From: Thuidium tamariscinum
Lineage: Eukaryota; Streptophyta; Bryopsida; Hypnales; Thuidiaceae
Length of the DNA: 64,000 bases
Assembly (NCBI GenBank): GCA_947034885.2
Contig: OX344749.2
Coordinates: forward strand, 8,261,501 to 8,325,500
Reading direction: 5' to 3'
The translations under genes and the position numbers were made by a program. Below the pieces are notes generated by a model. The model did no database searches. It saw only the letters and a list, made by a program, of their open reading frames with translations, and was not told the origin of the DNA. Shown one piece after another: positions 46,838 through 58,213 of the stretch (positions are counted from its first letter, which is position 1; each line of letters begins with the position of its first letter).

Positions 46838-49149
46838 ATAATTAAGTAGTATTTTACTCTTTTTAATTGGTGTTCTAGTTCATGAATATTTGTTAATGAA
46901 GCTTATGTTCTTTGAAATGATGTTTCTTCATTTACATTCTTCATGATTTCTATTATCCACTTTTTTATGTTGTTTTTTATGACTTTTTTCATATTCTTCT
47001 CCATGGTCTCTTTCATAGTTGTTTTCAAGTATATTTTCATGGTTTTTTCAAGATTTTCTTCATGGGCTTTTGCATGACTTGAATTTAAAGGGGAAAAATC
47101 ATAGAGAGGTGACAAATTTGGTACACCCCACCTTACCACAAGCTTTGATTTTTCACAATGATTCTACCAAACCAACAAATGGATCCCACTTCTAGATGGC
47201 ATATGATATCCGCTAGATTCAATGAGGAGTTTCATGAAGCCTAAAGCAGAAGATACCCTTTGCATCAATTTGAAAGCTTTGGAGAGATCTTTGGGCACAA
47301 GAGCCAAATCTATTGAATTTAATTTCTATTTGACTATGTAAGAGTTTCTTATGCAAACTTTAGATTAGGAGGTTGTAAGTTTGATAGTAGATAACTTCCT
47401 TTTCAATCAAAATTAATAATCACATACATTTACTTCTTAACACTAGAAGAATATAGGGGATCCCTATAGAATTACATGGTAGAATTCCTTGTCATTCATC
47501 AAACCATTATGGTCTACGACATCTTTACAAGGTTAATGAATCCAAGCCTTGGATATTTTTTTGGACTAGTGTCCTCGTGCTGGCTTTGCTACATTGTATC
47601 AATTTTTGCAAGGACCACTATTGGTTTGTCAAATTTTAACAAATCTAATAAAATTTGACCAAAAAAAAAGCCTTAATCTAAGGGTACATTACTATACTAG
47701 AAATGAATTGCTGGTGGTAACAAAGGCAAGGTCAACTCTCTTAACCCATTAAAGATTGGTCAACTACTTTTTGGTCAATTTCAAGATTCATTGTTTCCTA
47801 CAATTCATAATACATTTGATTTCAAAAAATTTAAAGAACACATTTAAATTGCTTTTAATAGAACCAATTTCAAGAAAATATGTGCAAAAATGAATGAATT
47901 GTGTTTATCCAAACTTGAGATGGCATAGCTTTTGATATTGAAATTTTCAATGAGAAATGTATATTTAATTGAAAAGACAACTATGTATATGTGTGAAGGA
48001 ATTAGTCCAAAGGTTTTTGCTTAATTTTCAAACCATATACTCAAATTTAAACCCAATTGTAGCAAACCCTATTTAGCACTAGTGCTAAAGGGTGTTTACA
48101 ACACATCAATCTTTGAAGAGTAGTTACAAAGATGTAAATGTTGAATCACTTTCATTTTTTGAGTGATTCAAGGACATACCCCATGAAACTTATTTATTCA
48201 ATATGATCTGAAATTACATCTTTTGAAAGGGCACAAAATGACACTTTTTTAGAATTGTATAAAGGAACTACAACCACCCCCCAATCGACCACGGACATAA
48301 AAAGGTTAGCAGTTCTAAGTATCCTCAACCTCAACATCAAAAATCAATTATTTAGACAGTTAATTTACGTGCTAAGACAATCTCTGATGAACAACATCTG
48401 CCTTGTGCTCTCATGTTAAAATTGGGTACATCAATAAGGGTTGCACTGTTGCAGTTAGGAGTCCCATTGCATCAATCTCCTGTTCTGAGAGCTGGACTCA
48501 AATCCGCCCTCTCGGAAGGCCTCCATAATTAAGCCATGTGACTTCTTTGCCTATCAACACATTCTCCACTGTGATACTGCAGGCTCATCATTCCCTTGCA
48601 CGGCCTGCTCATTAGCATTAAAAGCAGATTTTAGGGTTTAGGGTATAGGGTCTGGGATTTAGGGCTTAGGGTGCATATGATGCAAACCTGGCCCTTGCTG
48701 CAGATTCCATCTCCCCTCGAGGGTTGATTCTGCTGTGTAATGTCCTCGTGATGAGTCCCAAATATACCTCACCCGCTTTTAATCTGTTCATCATGGATGC
48801 ACCCAAAATCAGCTCCTAAACCTACCTCCATGATCTGGAACGGTTCTGACTGGCAGCATTCAAAAGGTCGTTTTCAAGATTTTTCAAGTTTGAGATTGGC
48901 AAGTCGGATACGTCAGCAGATCTCAATTGCAAGAGCTCTTGCTTCTTATACTTGATTCTCTCATCTGTCACATGATAGCACAATTTGTCAACTCTGTAGG
49001 GTTATTGCAAAACGGGAGTAATTTAAATCTAAGAAGAAAGGACTGGGAGATAAGTCTCGTACAACACTAAAAATCAAATGAATGAATCCAAAGACCTGGA
49101 AATCTGGTGCACCCAAAACTTTGAACACCCGCACTCCATCTCTAAGAAT
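46838..49149. other. AT-rich intergenic DNA and 3' flank of the LRR gene
   Basis: There is no convincing frame. Composition rises at about 48420, and the interval 48420-49149 is likely the 3' untranslated region or flank of the minus-strand LRR gene. It also contains a telomere-like tract. Confidence 0.5.
48632..48676 (+). repeat. Degenerate telomere-type TTTAGGG tract
   Basis: The sequence reads TTTAGGG TTTAGGG, then TATAGGG, TCTGGGA, TTTAGGG and CTTAGGG: about six heptamers of the plant telomere repeat with substitutions, in one orientation. It may be an interstitial telomere trace left by break repair, or a telo-box-like regulatory motif. Confidence 0.75.
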
Positions 49150-52100
49150 CTACTTTGAACGTGTGAAGCATTTTGAATACATACCGAGTACATGTGTGTG
49201 CATGCCAGCACCAATAGTGCTGCTGCTGCTGTTGACCGGCTTCTTCAGCACTTTCATCCGGTCTTTCTTTGCAGGGCTCTTACGCAGATTTAGCTTTGCT
49301 TGCTGCAAATCACGAGAAAAACTTGTAGCAAGTCCTCCACTAACGACATCTTCTCCACATTCTTTCGAGTAAACATTTGGCTTTGCTGCGCTTATAATAC
49401 TGACAGTCTGCTCATTCCAGACCATTATCTGAGGATAAGCTTCGCAGAAATTCAGCAGAGTATCCTCAGAGAGCAACCAACAATCTGAAAGATCGAGCTC
49501 CTGAAGAAGGGGAGGAGGTTTGTAACTTAATAAACCGTCATTCGTTATCACCGCACCACCAATACCGAGGCAAACCAGGTTGGAAAGAGATGAAGACTGT
49601 TGTAGGCATTCATCTGAACATGGTGTAAGACAATTCATCAGGCTAAACTTTATCAAATTAAAAAAGAAACATTAGAGATAGAGAGATTCTAGAAATATTC
49701 GCTCCATGCAACTAATAGGAAGACTCATTCAATTCCCAAGGGCTCAAACTAAAATAGAAAGTTCAATTTCGAACCTAAAAAGTCAATACGGACTTGAACA
49801 GCTAACTTTCTCGGTGTACACGAAATGCTCTACCAACTGAGCTAATTACCCTAATATGCAATATTATCGATTAAAAAAGAACAGAAATTTCCAAAACATA
49901 TTCCTATTGTTGAAAAACGTAGGACAAGATTTCTTAGTTCTATTGTCACATTTTGTTACCTTCCTCAAAGCGTCCCAAATCATTTGTTTCAGCTCCTATA
50001 GAAATGGAAGCGACCACTTTGGGGTACACCTCAAAATGGACAGATGCCAATGAAACAAAGAAACTAATAAATGCGTGACTAAGTAACACTTTGGAAATAG
50101 GAAATGAATTGGGGTCTCAAGGGAAAAAAAAAAAGGTACCCGACAAGGAAGTACTGTGAACGTGAAGATGTGAAAGTTGCGTGAGTTGCTTGAGTGCATG
50201 GAAACATGTATCGTTAGCACCAGTATGCCGCATGTCGAGCCTTTTCAAGTACTGCAGCTGCTCCAATCCTGACAACACTGAAATTTGCGTGAACTCTTCG
50301 GATCCGATCGTCATGCTTCCTGCACCCCAATACACTTGCAATCAGTCAAAATGCCTCTATTGCAGTAAGAAAATCTCGTCTCAAGTACTTTCTACTCATG
50401 AGGACTAGACAATCTAACAATAATAGATAAAGAATACACAATTCAAGAAATTTGTACCTCTTACTTTGCTGCCACAGAGATTGAGAGACTGTAGTAATGG
50501 AAAATGGATAAGATATGTAAAAACATTATCATCCACGAGGGTATGACTTAGAGAGAGTTGTTCCACATTTGGCACATGTCCTGCAATTGCTAACACGCCT
50601 TCAGATCCAACCTTTGTGTTACTGAGATCGATCCACCTTAAACTTTTGCCAAATTCACGGAACTTGAGCATGAGTCCATCAGTGAGTCCTGTTGCGCGCA
50701 AATCCAGAACAGACAGTTTTTGCATGCCTGAGAGTGCATCCAGGTCATTTACACGGGATGATGCAAGATTCAACAGACGCAAATTCCTTGTACTATAACA
50801 AGATATGGCATCTTTTAGATTGACGTCTGCTCCAGATAGAAAAAGCTCGGTTAAGGGGCTATCCGATACAATCCCCTTTCCAAATATCGATTCCACAGTA
50901 CAGTTGCAGACATTTAATGACACAATTGAGCTCATTTGTGGAATTACAGTAACCGCTGTCATCGCAAGGTTCAGATGTTTCAATAACTTGAAGGATGACA
51001 GACACTGCGCTCCAATGTTAGTGACTTTGCTGCCCCACAAGTCGAGTTGCTCCAACAATTTAAGTGCCTGTATCCAAAAAAAAGAACTATGCCTTTGAGA
51101 CAGACTAAATTTAGGGGCAGAATCGGCCAAAGGGACAGGATAACGTGGAGGACAGTAGCACAAACAGGGTATGGCTTTCCAATCAATAGCATTAACCCCC
51201 AAAAGATCCGAGATTTCATGAATTAAAATCACTACTTCCATCGATTGTATTGAGAGAAAACAGAATTCAGACAGGATCGATAATCTACATCACCACGAAC
51301 ACAGAAACAATGTTGCACGTGTTGCCCAACAAACAACTAAAATTGGATCCAAGAAAGTCCTCATATGATCCACTGAAAATAGCAAAAAAAAAGGTACATA
51401 AGGACGAATTGGACAACTCGGTTGCTTAGAGGTGAAGCAGATACACACAACAAAATATTAAAAGGAGAGCCCACCTGGAAAGAGAGCAAGTTCGCATCAG
51501 TAACTGGGCAGCCCCCTAAATCGAGAGATACAAGTGTTGTAAGCGCTGACAGAAGTGAGAGCCCTTTTGCTCCAACACTAGTTTCAGCTAATCCGAGCTT
51601 TCTAAGCCCCTTCCACGAGGTAATATGGAACACTGCTTCGTCGCTAATTCTCCTGCACCGAGCCAGGTTCAATTCCTCCATGGCTGCCAAACCTAAATCC
51701 AGAAAGACAAACGAAAAAACTCAGATTCGAGCATTGATCAAACTGTTGGTTTGCCAAAGTAACGTAACTCAAAGGTGACCTGAAGCACAACCACAGAGAA
51801 CAGGACATGCACAAACCAGCTGTTCTCTACGTCAACACTGATGAATGCCAAGCCTTAAAGCAAGACTTTCAGCCTGAGTATCACCAATCGTCAACTATAC
51901 CCAAGAGCTGCACGTTGGAAAAAAAAGAGAAATCCTGAAATTGTTACAAGCAGGGACGACCAATACCTGAATGACATGATATCGACAGCAGGAATTAATG
52001 TTTGATTGTTCCAGGATCATATGCAAATGAGAAAAATGAGTTCGCAATGAAGAATGCATGCCTGTGAGTTGCCAGATAGCATTATTAGTCAATGCTTTAC

Positions 52101-52607
52101 AGTCTGTGGCACAAAGAGCTCGTAAGTGACGACAACCGCCCAGATAAGCCATCCACTCCCCATCCACAGATGATTCTCCACTCACGTCAACCTCTTGTAT
52201 GCTTTGTTGAAACAATCTGCGCTATAAAAGACTAAGCAATAAGGACCCAAAGAAATTCTTAGTGTTCACACACTGCAAGTGGTCACACACATGGCATTCC
52301 ATTTCAAAAGGCGCTAGAATTTTGATACACTGTTTTTACAATCTGAAATCAGAGATAAAGAACGAAACCAATGTCTTAACCTCATATAAGGAGATGAAAG
52401 TAACACGTACTCAACAAGGGGTGCAACCAGCAGGTGAGCACGCAGAAGAGCGTGGAAAAGCTGGTGAGCAAGCTCAGAGGGCAACATCTCCAACGTTCTG
52501 CGCTTCTGGCGCCAGGCCTTCACACTGGATTTGTCACGGCATGCTGAACTAACACACAAATCAAGCAAACTGGCCATAACCGGGGATGTGGGGCGAGGTG
52601 AAGCCAT
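49150..52607 (-). CDS. Leucine-rich-repeat (RNI-like) protein
   Basis: Six coding exons, in transcript order: 52607-52411, 52216-52062, 51692-51475, 51067-50458, 50319-50140 and 49613-49150, giving 607 aa. The start ATG (CTCCATGGCT) lies just after a candidate leader-intron acceptor (TTGATTTCAG). Residues 1-66 (LDLCVSSACRDKSSVKAWR, RRTLEMLPSELAHQL) form a helical cap. Then come about 15 LRRs of the cysteine-containing/RNI type (for example LRALCATDCKALTNNAIWQL, MEELNLARCRRISDEAVFHI, LSVLDLRATGLTDGLM) to about residue 520, and a basic, Ser/Lys-rich tail. There is no signal peptide, transmembrane segment, kinase, NB-ARC or clear F-box. I recall an Arabidopsis LRR-family protein (At4g23840) of near-equal length and the same N-terminal motif. 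Intron 2 uses a GC donor. The exon 6 acceptor was chosen as the only one that keeps frame and an LRR phase. Confidence 0.9.
49780..49851 (-). pseudogene. tRNA-Val(UAC)-like sequence, probably a SINE head or tRNA pseudogene
   Basis: On the minus strand the 72 bp read GGGTAAT, TAGCTCAGTTGGTAGAGC (D-arm, A box), a TTTCG / CGAGA anticodon stem around loop TGTACAC (anticodon TAC), and a T-arm with TGTTCAAGTCC (B box). The acceptor stem pairs with one mismatch and wobble pairs. The sequence resembles plastid trnV-UAC, but U33 is replaced by G and no group II intron is present. It lies in intron 5 of the LRR gene, same strand. A tRNA-derived SINE head or a spliced-tRNA pseudogene fits better than a working gene. 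Confidence 0.6.
52060..52063 (-). other. GC donor site of LRR intron 2 (GC-AG intron)
   Basis: On the minus strand exon 2 ends CTCACAG and the intron starts GCATGC. No GT lies within 20 bp on either side that could serve. Its acceptor is GGATTTAG at 51693. Joining at GC gives ACA-G|GT-TTG, which keeps frame and reads through an LRR consensus (WQLTGLAAMEELNLARC). GC-AG introns are about one percent of plant introns. Confidence 0.8.
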
Positions 52608-53832
52608 GGAGCTGAAATCAAGGAGACCAACAGGCTGCACTTTGTAGCCTTTGAGAGGGTAATATGCATCCACAACCACTCTGCACTCCCAACACTGCAA
52701 ACAAAGAGCATGTTAATGCCACTACAATCCTCCAATCGGAAAGCAAAGCACTCTACACACAAACCTCTTTAACATGACCTTGATATTCTACAATATCCTA
52801 TACACTTGCCACACTACCGTTGACTGTAGTACACTTGTCACACATTCAAATTATGTCATGAAGAAAATTTTAAGGTCCCAAGTGGTGAAATGATTTGAAC
52901 GCACAAGCTGTTCAACATATAAACAAGTTTACACCAATTCAACAAGAATTTGCTGAAGTCCGCAAAAATATTTGAAACACCAGCATCATAGCGTCGAAAC
53001 TCCCGACAGCTAAAGACTTGGAAGACAGTACAAAAAGCGCAAAGTGGTGGCCATTATCGAGACCTGGATCCCTCGCTGGAGCAGTGAAGCCCAGCAGTAG
53101 CAATGAGAAGGTAAAACCGAACGTTGTAATGCAAACCAATTGGTACGATGAAAGGGGAGCTAACGAAGACAGAAGAGAGCCAGTTGTACTTTACATTACA
53201 CAATCCAAACAGAGGGATACAGCACAAATTCTGGGGTCACTTTCACTTTAAGAGACCTTAGAGTACTTATAAAAAGCAAGACGTACTGTACAAGCAATCC
53301 TTGCAACACAACAATTCTGTGAGCAAGAATTCCAGAATTATCCGCCCTAAGATTAGCAAAGCTCTTCACGGACAAGTCGGTAAGCTCAGCGTGGAGAATG
53401 CAGATTCAAGGTTGCGTCACCAGTATTCTAAAGCAAGACAAACTTCAAGATTCAGAGTCACTCAGTGCCGGATTCGAAAGCAAACTACACAGTCTCGTGG
53501 GTGAAATCGTCACCTGTGACCACCGTAATTGAGTAATAAAACTGCAGATCGTGGGCTGTGATAGCGAGATCTGAAACCCACACCACCTCCTGATGAGACA
53601 ACTTCACTGCTCAAGAAGGCAAGATGCGTCACTGCAACCCAACCCTAATCTGAGCTTCTGAACCAGTCAAACAGCCAAATAAATTTGAAAACCAGCCAGG
53701 AGCAAGACGAACTCCCAAGCAACCGAGCCGAAGAAATAAGTTAGACACGAAGCTTGTTTATCAATATTGGCGGTACAGAGAGGGCGTAAATATATTACTT
53801 GGGGCTCCAGGTCAGAGATTCACTTTCCCACA
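52608..53832. promoter_or_regulatory. Shared upstream region of two head-to-head genes
   Basis: The LRR gene (minus) and the Sel1-repeat gene (plus) start 1.2 kb apart and point away from each other. The left part holds a probable leader intron of the LRR gene and SINE-like repeat J. On the plus side a TATA-like GTAAATATATTA at about 53786-53797 lies about 40 bp before the Sel1-gene ATG, implying a very short leader. Open frames here lack motifs. Confidence 0.5.
52785..52915 (-). repeat. SINE-like repeat J upstream of the LRR coding start
   Basis: The segment matches 44325-44460 in order (CACTTGCCACACTACC, TTGACTGTAGTACA, ACATTCAA, GAAAATTTTAAGG). On the minus strand a B-box-like GCGTTCAAATC lies at its 5' side. 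It is in the candidate 5' leader intron of the LRR gene. Class is tentative. Confidence 0.5.
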
Positions 53833-55858
53833 ATGGCCGCAAACCCTAGCACCAGTGCAAGGTACGATGCTTCTTTTCTTTTCCCCGTCTTTGCAAAGTC
53901 AAGACACCGGCAAAGACCGGAACTGAAAAAGGATGGATGAAGATTTGGAGGGGGGCTTGCGGCCCTTGCATTGTGAACAGTGATTTTTATCGTGGTAGGG
54001 TGTCAATCCTCATCACTCCAGCTTGGCAACCCGCCCTTGTCTCGCACACCTTCACCGTCACCGTCACCACCATCTTCCCCTTCGCAATAAACTTAAATTT
54101 ACAACTGCCGTGCTGATGATTGTCGCCATCTCTCATCTTGCTCTCATCCCCTTCTTCTTTTGTTTTCGCTCTTGAGTTTCTTCTCGTGGTTCTCGCGATT
54201 CGCTTGTTGCTCTTCTCTTTGTTTCCATTTCTTCTGCGCGGGATGCCGCACTGGTGGACTCCCTGTGTTGAAGCCTATCCTATCAGGTTCCCTTCCGTCT
54301 TCTATCTCCTGGCGCTCTTTCCGATCCCTTCCCCTTTTGAAATTCTTCCGTCTGTTTTGGGGGGCATCAATTCTGACCGTCTTGATTTCGAACCCTGTTT
54401 CAATGTGGTTGTGCGTTTGTTTGGTATGGCATAACACTAGCGAGGCTTTCTCTCTAGGTCAACGCTACTGGATTCTTTTGGGCTGCCCAATCGTCGGCTG
54501 TTACGGGAGGTTTTGAAATGAGTTGTGGGGGTTGTCGATGAAGGAGAGTCTAGTTGGTTGTGGATTTTGTGGAATCATGTTCAGTTTTAGTTTTCTGCTG
54601 AAAGTGTCTTTCATACTTTGGGCACCTGAAAGCCTGATCGCTATGCGTTTTAAGGGATTAGCTTCTTTCTCACCCGCACGTGATCCTTTGTGAACTCTGT
54701 TATGTTTGTTAATGGGTTTGATTGATATGGCGTAACATGGGCGAGCCCCTTCTCTCTAGGTTAACACTGCAGGGTTTTTGTGACGCGCAATTGTTGGTAG
54801 CCATATTTATGAGTGGAGGGGTTTGGAGATCATTCTAGTGGGTTTACCATTTTGGAGAATCAGGTGCATCCTCTTCATGATCGGATTTTAATGAGAATGT
54901 GTGTACAATTTTGCCACCAGGATGCCTGATCGGAGACCGGCTAAGGTGAAGTCCATAGATAGGTCGGCGGATCCGGAATTTCCCAAAGCGACGCCGTTGA
55001 AGGAGGTGGTTGCGAATTGTGAGCAACGCTGGTTTGAGCAGACCCTCAAGGCAGCCAAGAATGGAGATATCTCCAGTCAATGCTTGGTTGGGCAGATGTT
55101 CTGCTCCGGATATGGTGTGGCTGCCAATCCCAAGAAGGTACGATTGCCAGTTGTTAATGCAAAACCTCAAACTAAGTAAAGATACTGTTCTTTCGCGAAG
55201 TTTATGAATTGTAGCGCAAGGACTGCTGGGCTTCTCTTGATGGAAAACATAACGTTCTTGAATTGGAAGGCGTGGGGTCCTCTTACAGTGAGCTACTGTT
55301 TCACTGTAACAAGAATATATTTGTGTAGCAGTGATCCACAATGCATGGTCAAGCTTGCATTCAAGATGTACTATAGTGAAAGCAAAGGGTTTACTGCCTT
55401 CATGTTCAAGAATGTTATGAAGGCGCTGTGGTCGCGTTGGCATTCTTTTATTTAAGAAAATTGAATTCTACAGTTTGGTTTGGGTTCTGTTATTGCATTG
55501 GCTGTGCACTTTTGTTAAGCGTTTTTCGTGACTGCAGGGTAAGTTCTGGCTGCAGAAGGCTGCAGAGCTAGACATGGAAGCGCGCACTCTCTTAGCCTCC
55601 CTATCAGGTGCGTTCTCTGTTCTTCAAGGAATGACTCATTTCTCTTCTCGAGTATTTGTAAGATACAAGAGCCAAAATTGTTTGAGAATATTTTTTTATC
55701 ACCAAATCTGTTGGTAACAAGGATCAGTAGGAGACGGGATTGGGTCCCCTAACGGTTTTAGTATCCTGTACTTCAAACCTTGCTGATGTCTCGTGTTTGT
55801 GCTGTCGTTCACAGTGGGCAGATCAGTGGAGTCGTACATGGAGGAACCTGAAGTTTGA
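53833..55858 (+). CDS. Small Sel1-like-repeat protein
   Basis: Four coding exons: 53833-53861, 54921-55137, 55538-55607 and 55815-55858, all GT-AG, giving 119 aa. The ATG stands in CACAATGGC; exon 1 encodes only MAANPSTSA plus two bases of an Arg, and splicing restores ARMPDRRPAKVK. The core PEFPKATPLKEVV..CEQRWFEQTLKAAKNGD is followed by one Sel1-like repeat (about residues 57-93: QCLVGQMFCSGYGV..NPKKGKFWLQKAA). Sel1 repeats are helical-pair protein-binding modules. Similar one-repeat proteins of about 120-150 aa occur in plants; I do not know their function. The C-terminus (GRSVESYMEEPEV) is weakly supported: retaining intron 3 or using another acceptor gives other tails. No targeting signal is seen. 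Confidence 0.83.
54417..54838 (+). repeat. Intronic duplication in intron 1 of the Sel1 gene
   Basis: The segment 54417-54535 (TATGGCATAACACTAGCGAG, TTCTCTCTAGGTCAACGCT) recurs diverged at 54722-54838 (TATGGCGTAACATGGGCGAG, TTCTCTCTAGGTTAACACT), a spacing of about 305 bp. It lies inside the 1.06-kb first intron and has no open frame of note. Confidence 0.65.
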
Positions 55859-57704
55859 GAGTCTGCCACCAGGGGTGCAGCTTCCCATGCCAACTTCCAC
55901 CATTATAAACCCCAAGGAGAAATCATTTTCCTGACTTGGTGAATCAACCGTTGTGGGTGTTGGTGCTACATTCAAAACGACACGTTTTCTCTTGCCATCC
56001 GCAGGCCCGGAGTAGTATAACCAGGCTACGGCTGTGGAGTCCTAAAAGCAATCCTAAATTGTGAAGCTTTGCTGTGACTCCTGTTTGCCGCAAGGAGGCG
56101 CTTTTTCTTTTTGTGACTGCGGTCTTCACAGTTGGATTTGACAAAGCCAATTAGCAAGGTTCGATGCAGGAAGCGAAGAACAGATTCACGATGAACCACC
56201 ACAAGAACATTTTCAGAGTTTCAATTTGCGAAGTTGAGAGTGCTTTAGTTGCAGGATCTGTTGAAGATGAACAGTGGAGGTATGTTGGCCTTGTTACAAT
56301 TTCAGTTTGGACCTTGATATCCTCGTTGACAGACTTGGAATCCCGACGTGGTTCTTATTACCAACAGTGTTCTCTGCTGATTTCCTACTGGAAATTCTTG
56401 GCTTTAGCTGGCTTGTGAGGAGGAATTCATTTTGGTCCCTTCGAGAGCTTATTGTATTTTATATGTAGATGAAGGTTATACAAGTAGTTATAAAAAGTCA
56501 AGGCTGAATTTTTCCTTGTTTGTGAATAAAAATGTATCGTTACACTCTAATCTGATCAATTCCTCTTGACGTGATGAACATGAACTCTGTTCTCTTTCGT
56601 GTTTCCTCATAACTCATTATTGGTGGCAGATGGCGAGGCTTTTCTGTTTACAGTGCTGCTTTACAAGCTAGGTTCAAATTTTCACAGTTGCATCATATAT
56701 CTCCTTGATTGTAGTTGATGTTTTTGATACTTGGTGTTTTGATTGATTTCTTGTGATTGGACCACAACCTTGAGATTGACAAAGGTGGTTCTTAGCAGTG
56801 TTGGAAAGATCTTGAGACAGAAGTGCATTCTATGCTAATTTTGCAAGACTTATATTTACTTACAATGGGGGATATATGGAATTTTAATCCATATTGGTAT
56901 TCAAATTCAAAGAAATTAGGACAATGAGCTCAAACAAATTCAAGCTCAAGTTGGACCTTTATAGTTTTTAGGGTTGAATTTGCAATGAAATATTGATTCA
57001 TTCAGTTACATGTTTTGTTTGTTGATATGTCTACTACTCGGGGGTCAATTAATTCCACAATTTTAAGGCCAAATAGGTTGTTCTTTGCATTGCCACAATC
57101 TCCATGAAGAAGGCTGAATAGAATAGTATGAACCAATGTATTCTGACAGCTTTAAATTCAGTTACTAATGCACTATAGAGATTTTGCAAGGCGGAGCCCT
57201 TTACTGGCAGACCGAATGGCTCTCTTGAATTTTTTTTGTAAACACCTCCACTGGGTGCGTTACTCGTTCTCATTCGCTTGGTTGTTTTTAGTTGCTTTTA
57301 GTTATTTATAAGCTTTTTTTAAAAATTTAATTTTTTAATTCTGTAACCCTTGAATGCCGGATTGGTTCCCGTGGAAACTGCCCGTCCATAAGTCCGTGTT
57401 GACTGTCAGAGAAGGCCGCATGAGAAACTGTTGTGCAAGTGATCTTCCCATGTTGCCCTCTTTGTAAATTGTGAGAGGGCAGCTTGGACCTTGACCTTGA
57501 AAACTGTGCGCTTGCATTTGCCAATGTGACGAGTTCACAATGCTATTCTTTGTTTGGTGTGATGTAGCACACCTCCACGATTGCGTTGTACTTTTTCTTG
57601 TATCAATGGAATTGGTCCATGTGTTATAAAAATTGTAAATTGCCTCATAACTATTGTATGTGATCCCATTGTGATCCCATGTTTCAACAATGTCATGTGG
57701 TCCC
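55859..57704. other. 3' region of the Sel1 gene and intergenic DNA
   Basis: A polyadenylation-type AATAAA lies at 56525-56530, about 670 bp after the stop; the intervening sequence may be a long 3' untranslated region. In frame with exon 4's alternative reading, a 40-residue tail (WADQWSRTWRNLKFESLPPG) ends at 55934. Beyond about 56800 the DNA turns AT-rich and non-coding. Confidence 0.45.
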
Positions 57705-57912
57705 GTACTAAGTCTAACCTTATCTATCTTAACCTTGTACTAAGTCTAATCTTATCTATCTTAACCTTGTACTAAGTCCAATTTCATCTATCTTAACCTT
57801 ATACTAAGTCCAATCTTATATATCTTAACTTTGTACTAAGTCCAATTTTATCTATCTTAACCTTATACTAAGTCCAATCTTATCTATCTTAACCTTGTAC
57901 TAAGTCCAATCT
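57705..57912. repeat. 32-bp tandem repeat, about 6.5 copies
   Basis: The unit TATCTATCTTAACCTTGTAC plus TAAGTCCAATCT repeats with a constant 32-bp period and one to three changes per copy. A related half-unit (CCAATCTTATCTATATTAAC) lies at about 58194-58213. It is a small minisatellite without coding potential. Confidence 0.93.
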
Positions 57913-58199
57913 AGTGATTTCAAAACTGGCTAAAAATCACTTGGTTGCTACTTAATTTCTTCATGCCCATAGTAGAATTTTTTTTTAAAATCTTCCCGAA
58001 ACGAACATTTGGCTAAAAAACTTGAAACCTTGAATCTATTTTGAGATCACTAGTCCAATCCAGTAATCCCAAAATTGGCTAAATTTTGCTCACTTTCTAC
58101 TTAATTTTTTCACGCCCTTTGTATAAATTTTTAAAAATCTTCCAAAAATGAACATTTGGCTAAAAACCTTGAATCTGTTTTGAGATCACTGGTCCAATC
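57912..58199. repeat. Tandem duplication of about 145 bp
   Basis: Units 57912-58061 and 58062-58199 share AAA.TGGCTAAA, CTACTTAATTT.TTCA, AACATTTGGCTAAAAA, and TTTTGAGATCACT.GTCCAATC. They lie between the 32-bp array and its stray half-unit, so the array and this duplication probably expanded together. Confidence 0.8.
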
Positions 58200-58213
58200 T
58201 TATCTATATTAAC

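Noticed and set aside
49614-49656. Longer exon 6 start in the LRR gene (frame open to about 49656)
   Set aside because: Acceptors at AAAG or TTTAG there put exon 5 out of frame or need a poor donor; the acceptor TTCAG ending at 49614 keeps frame and LRR spacing.
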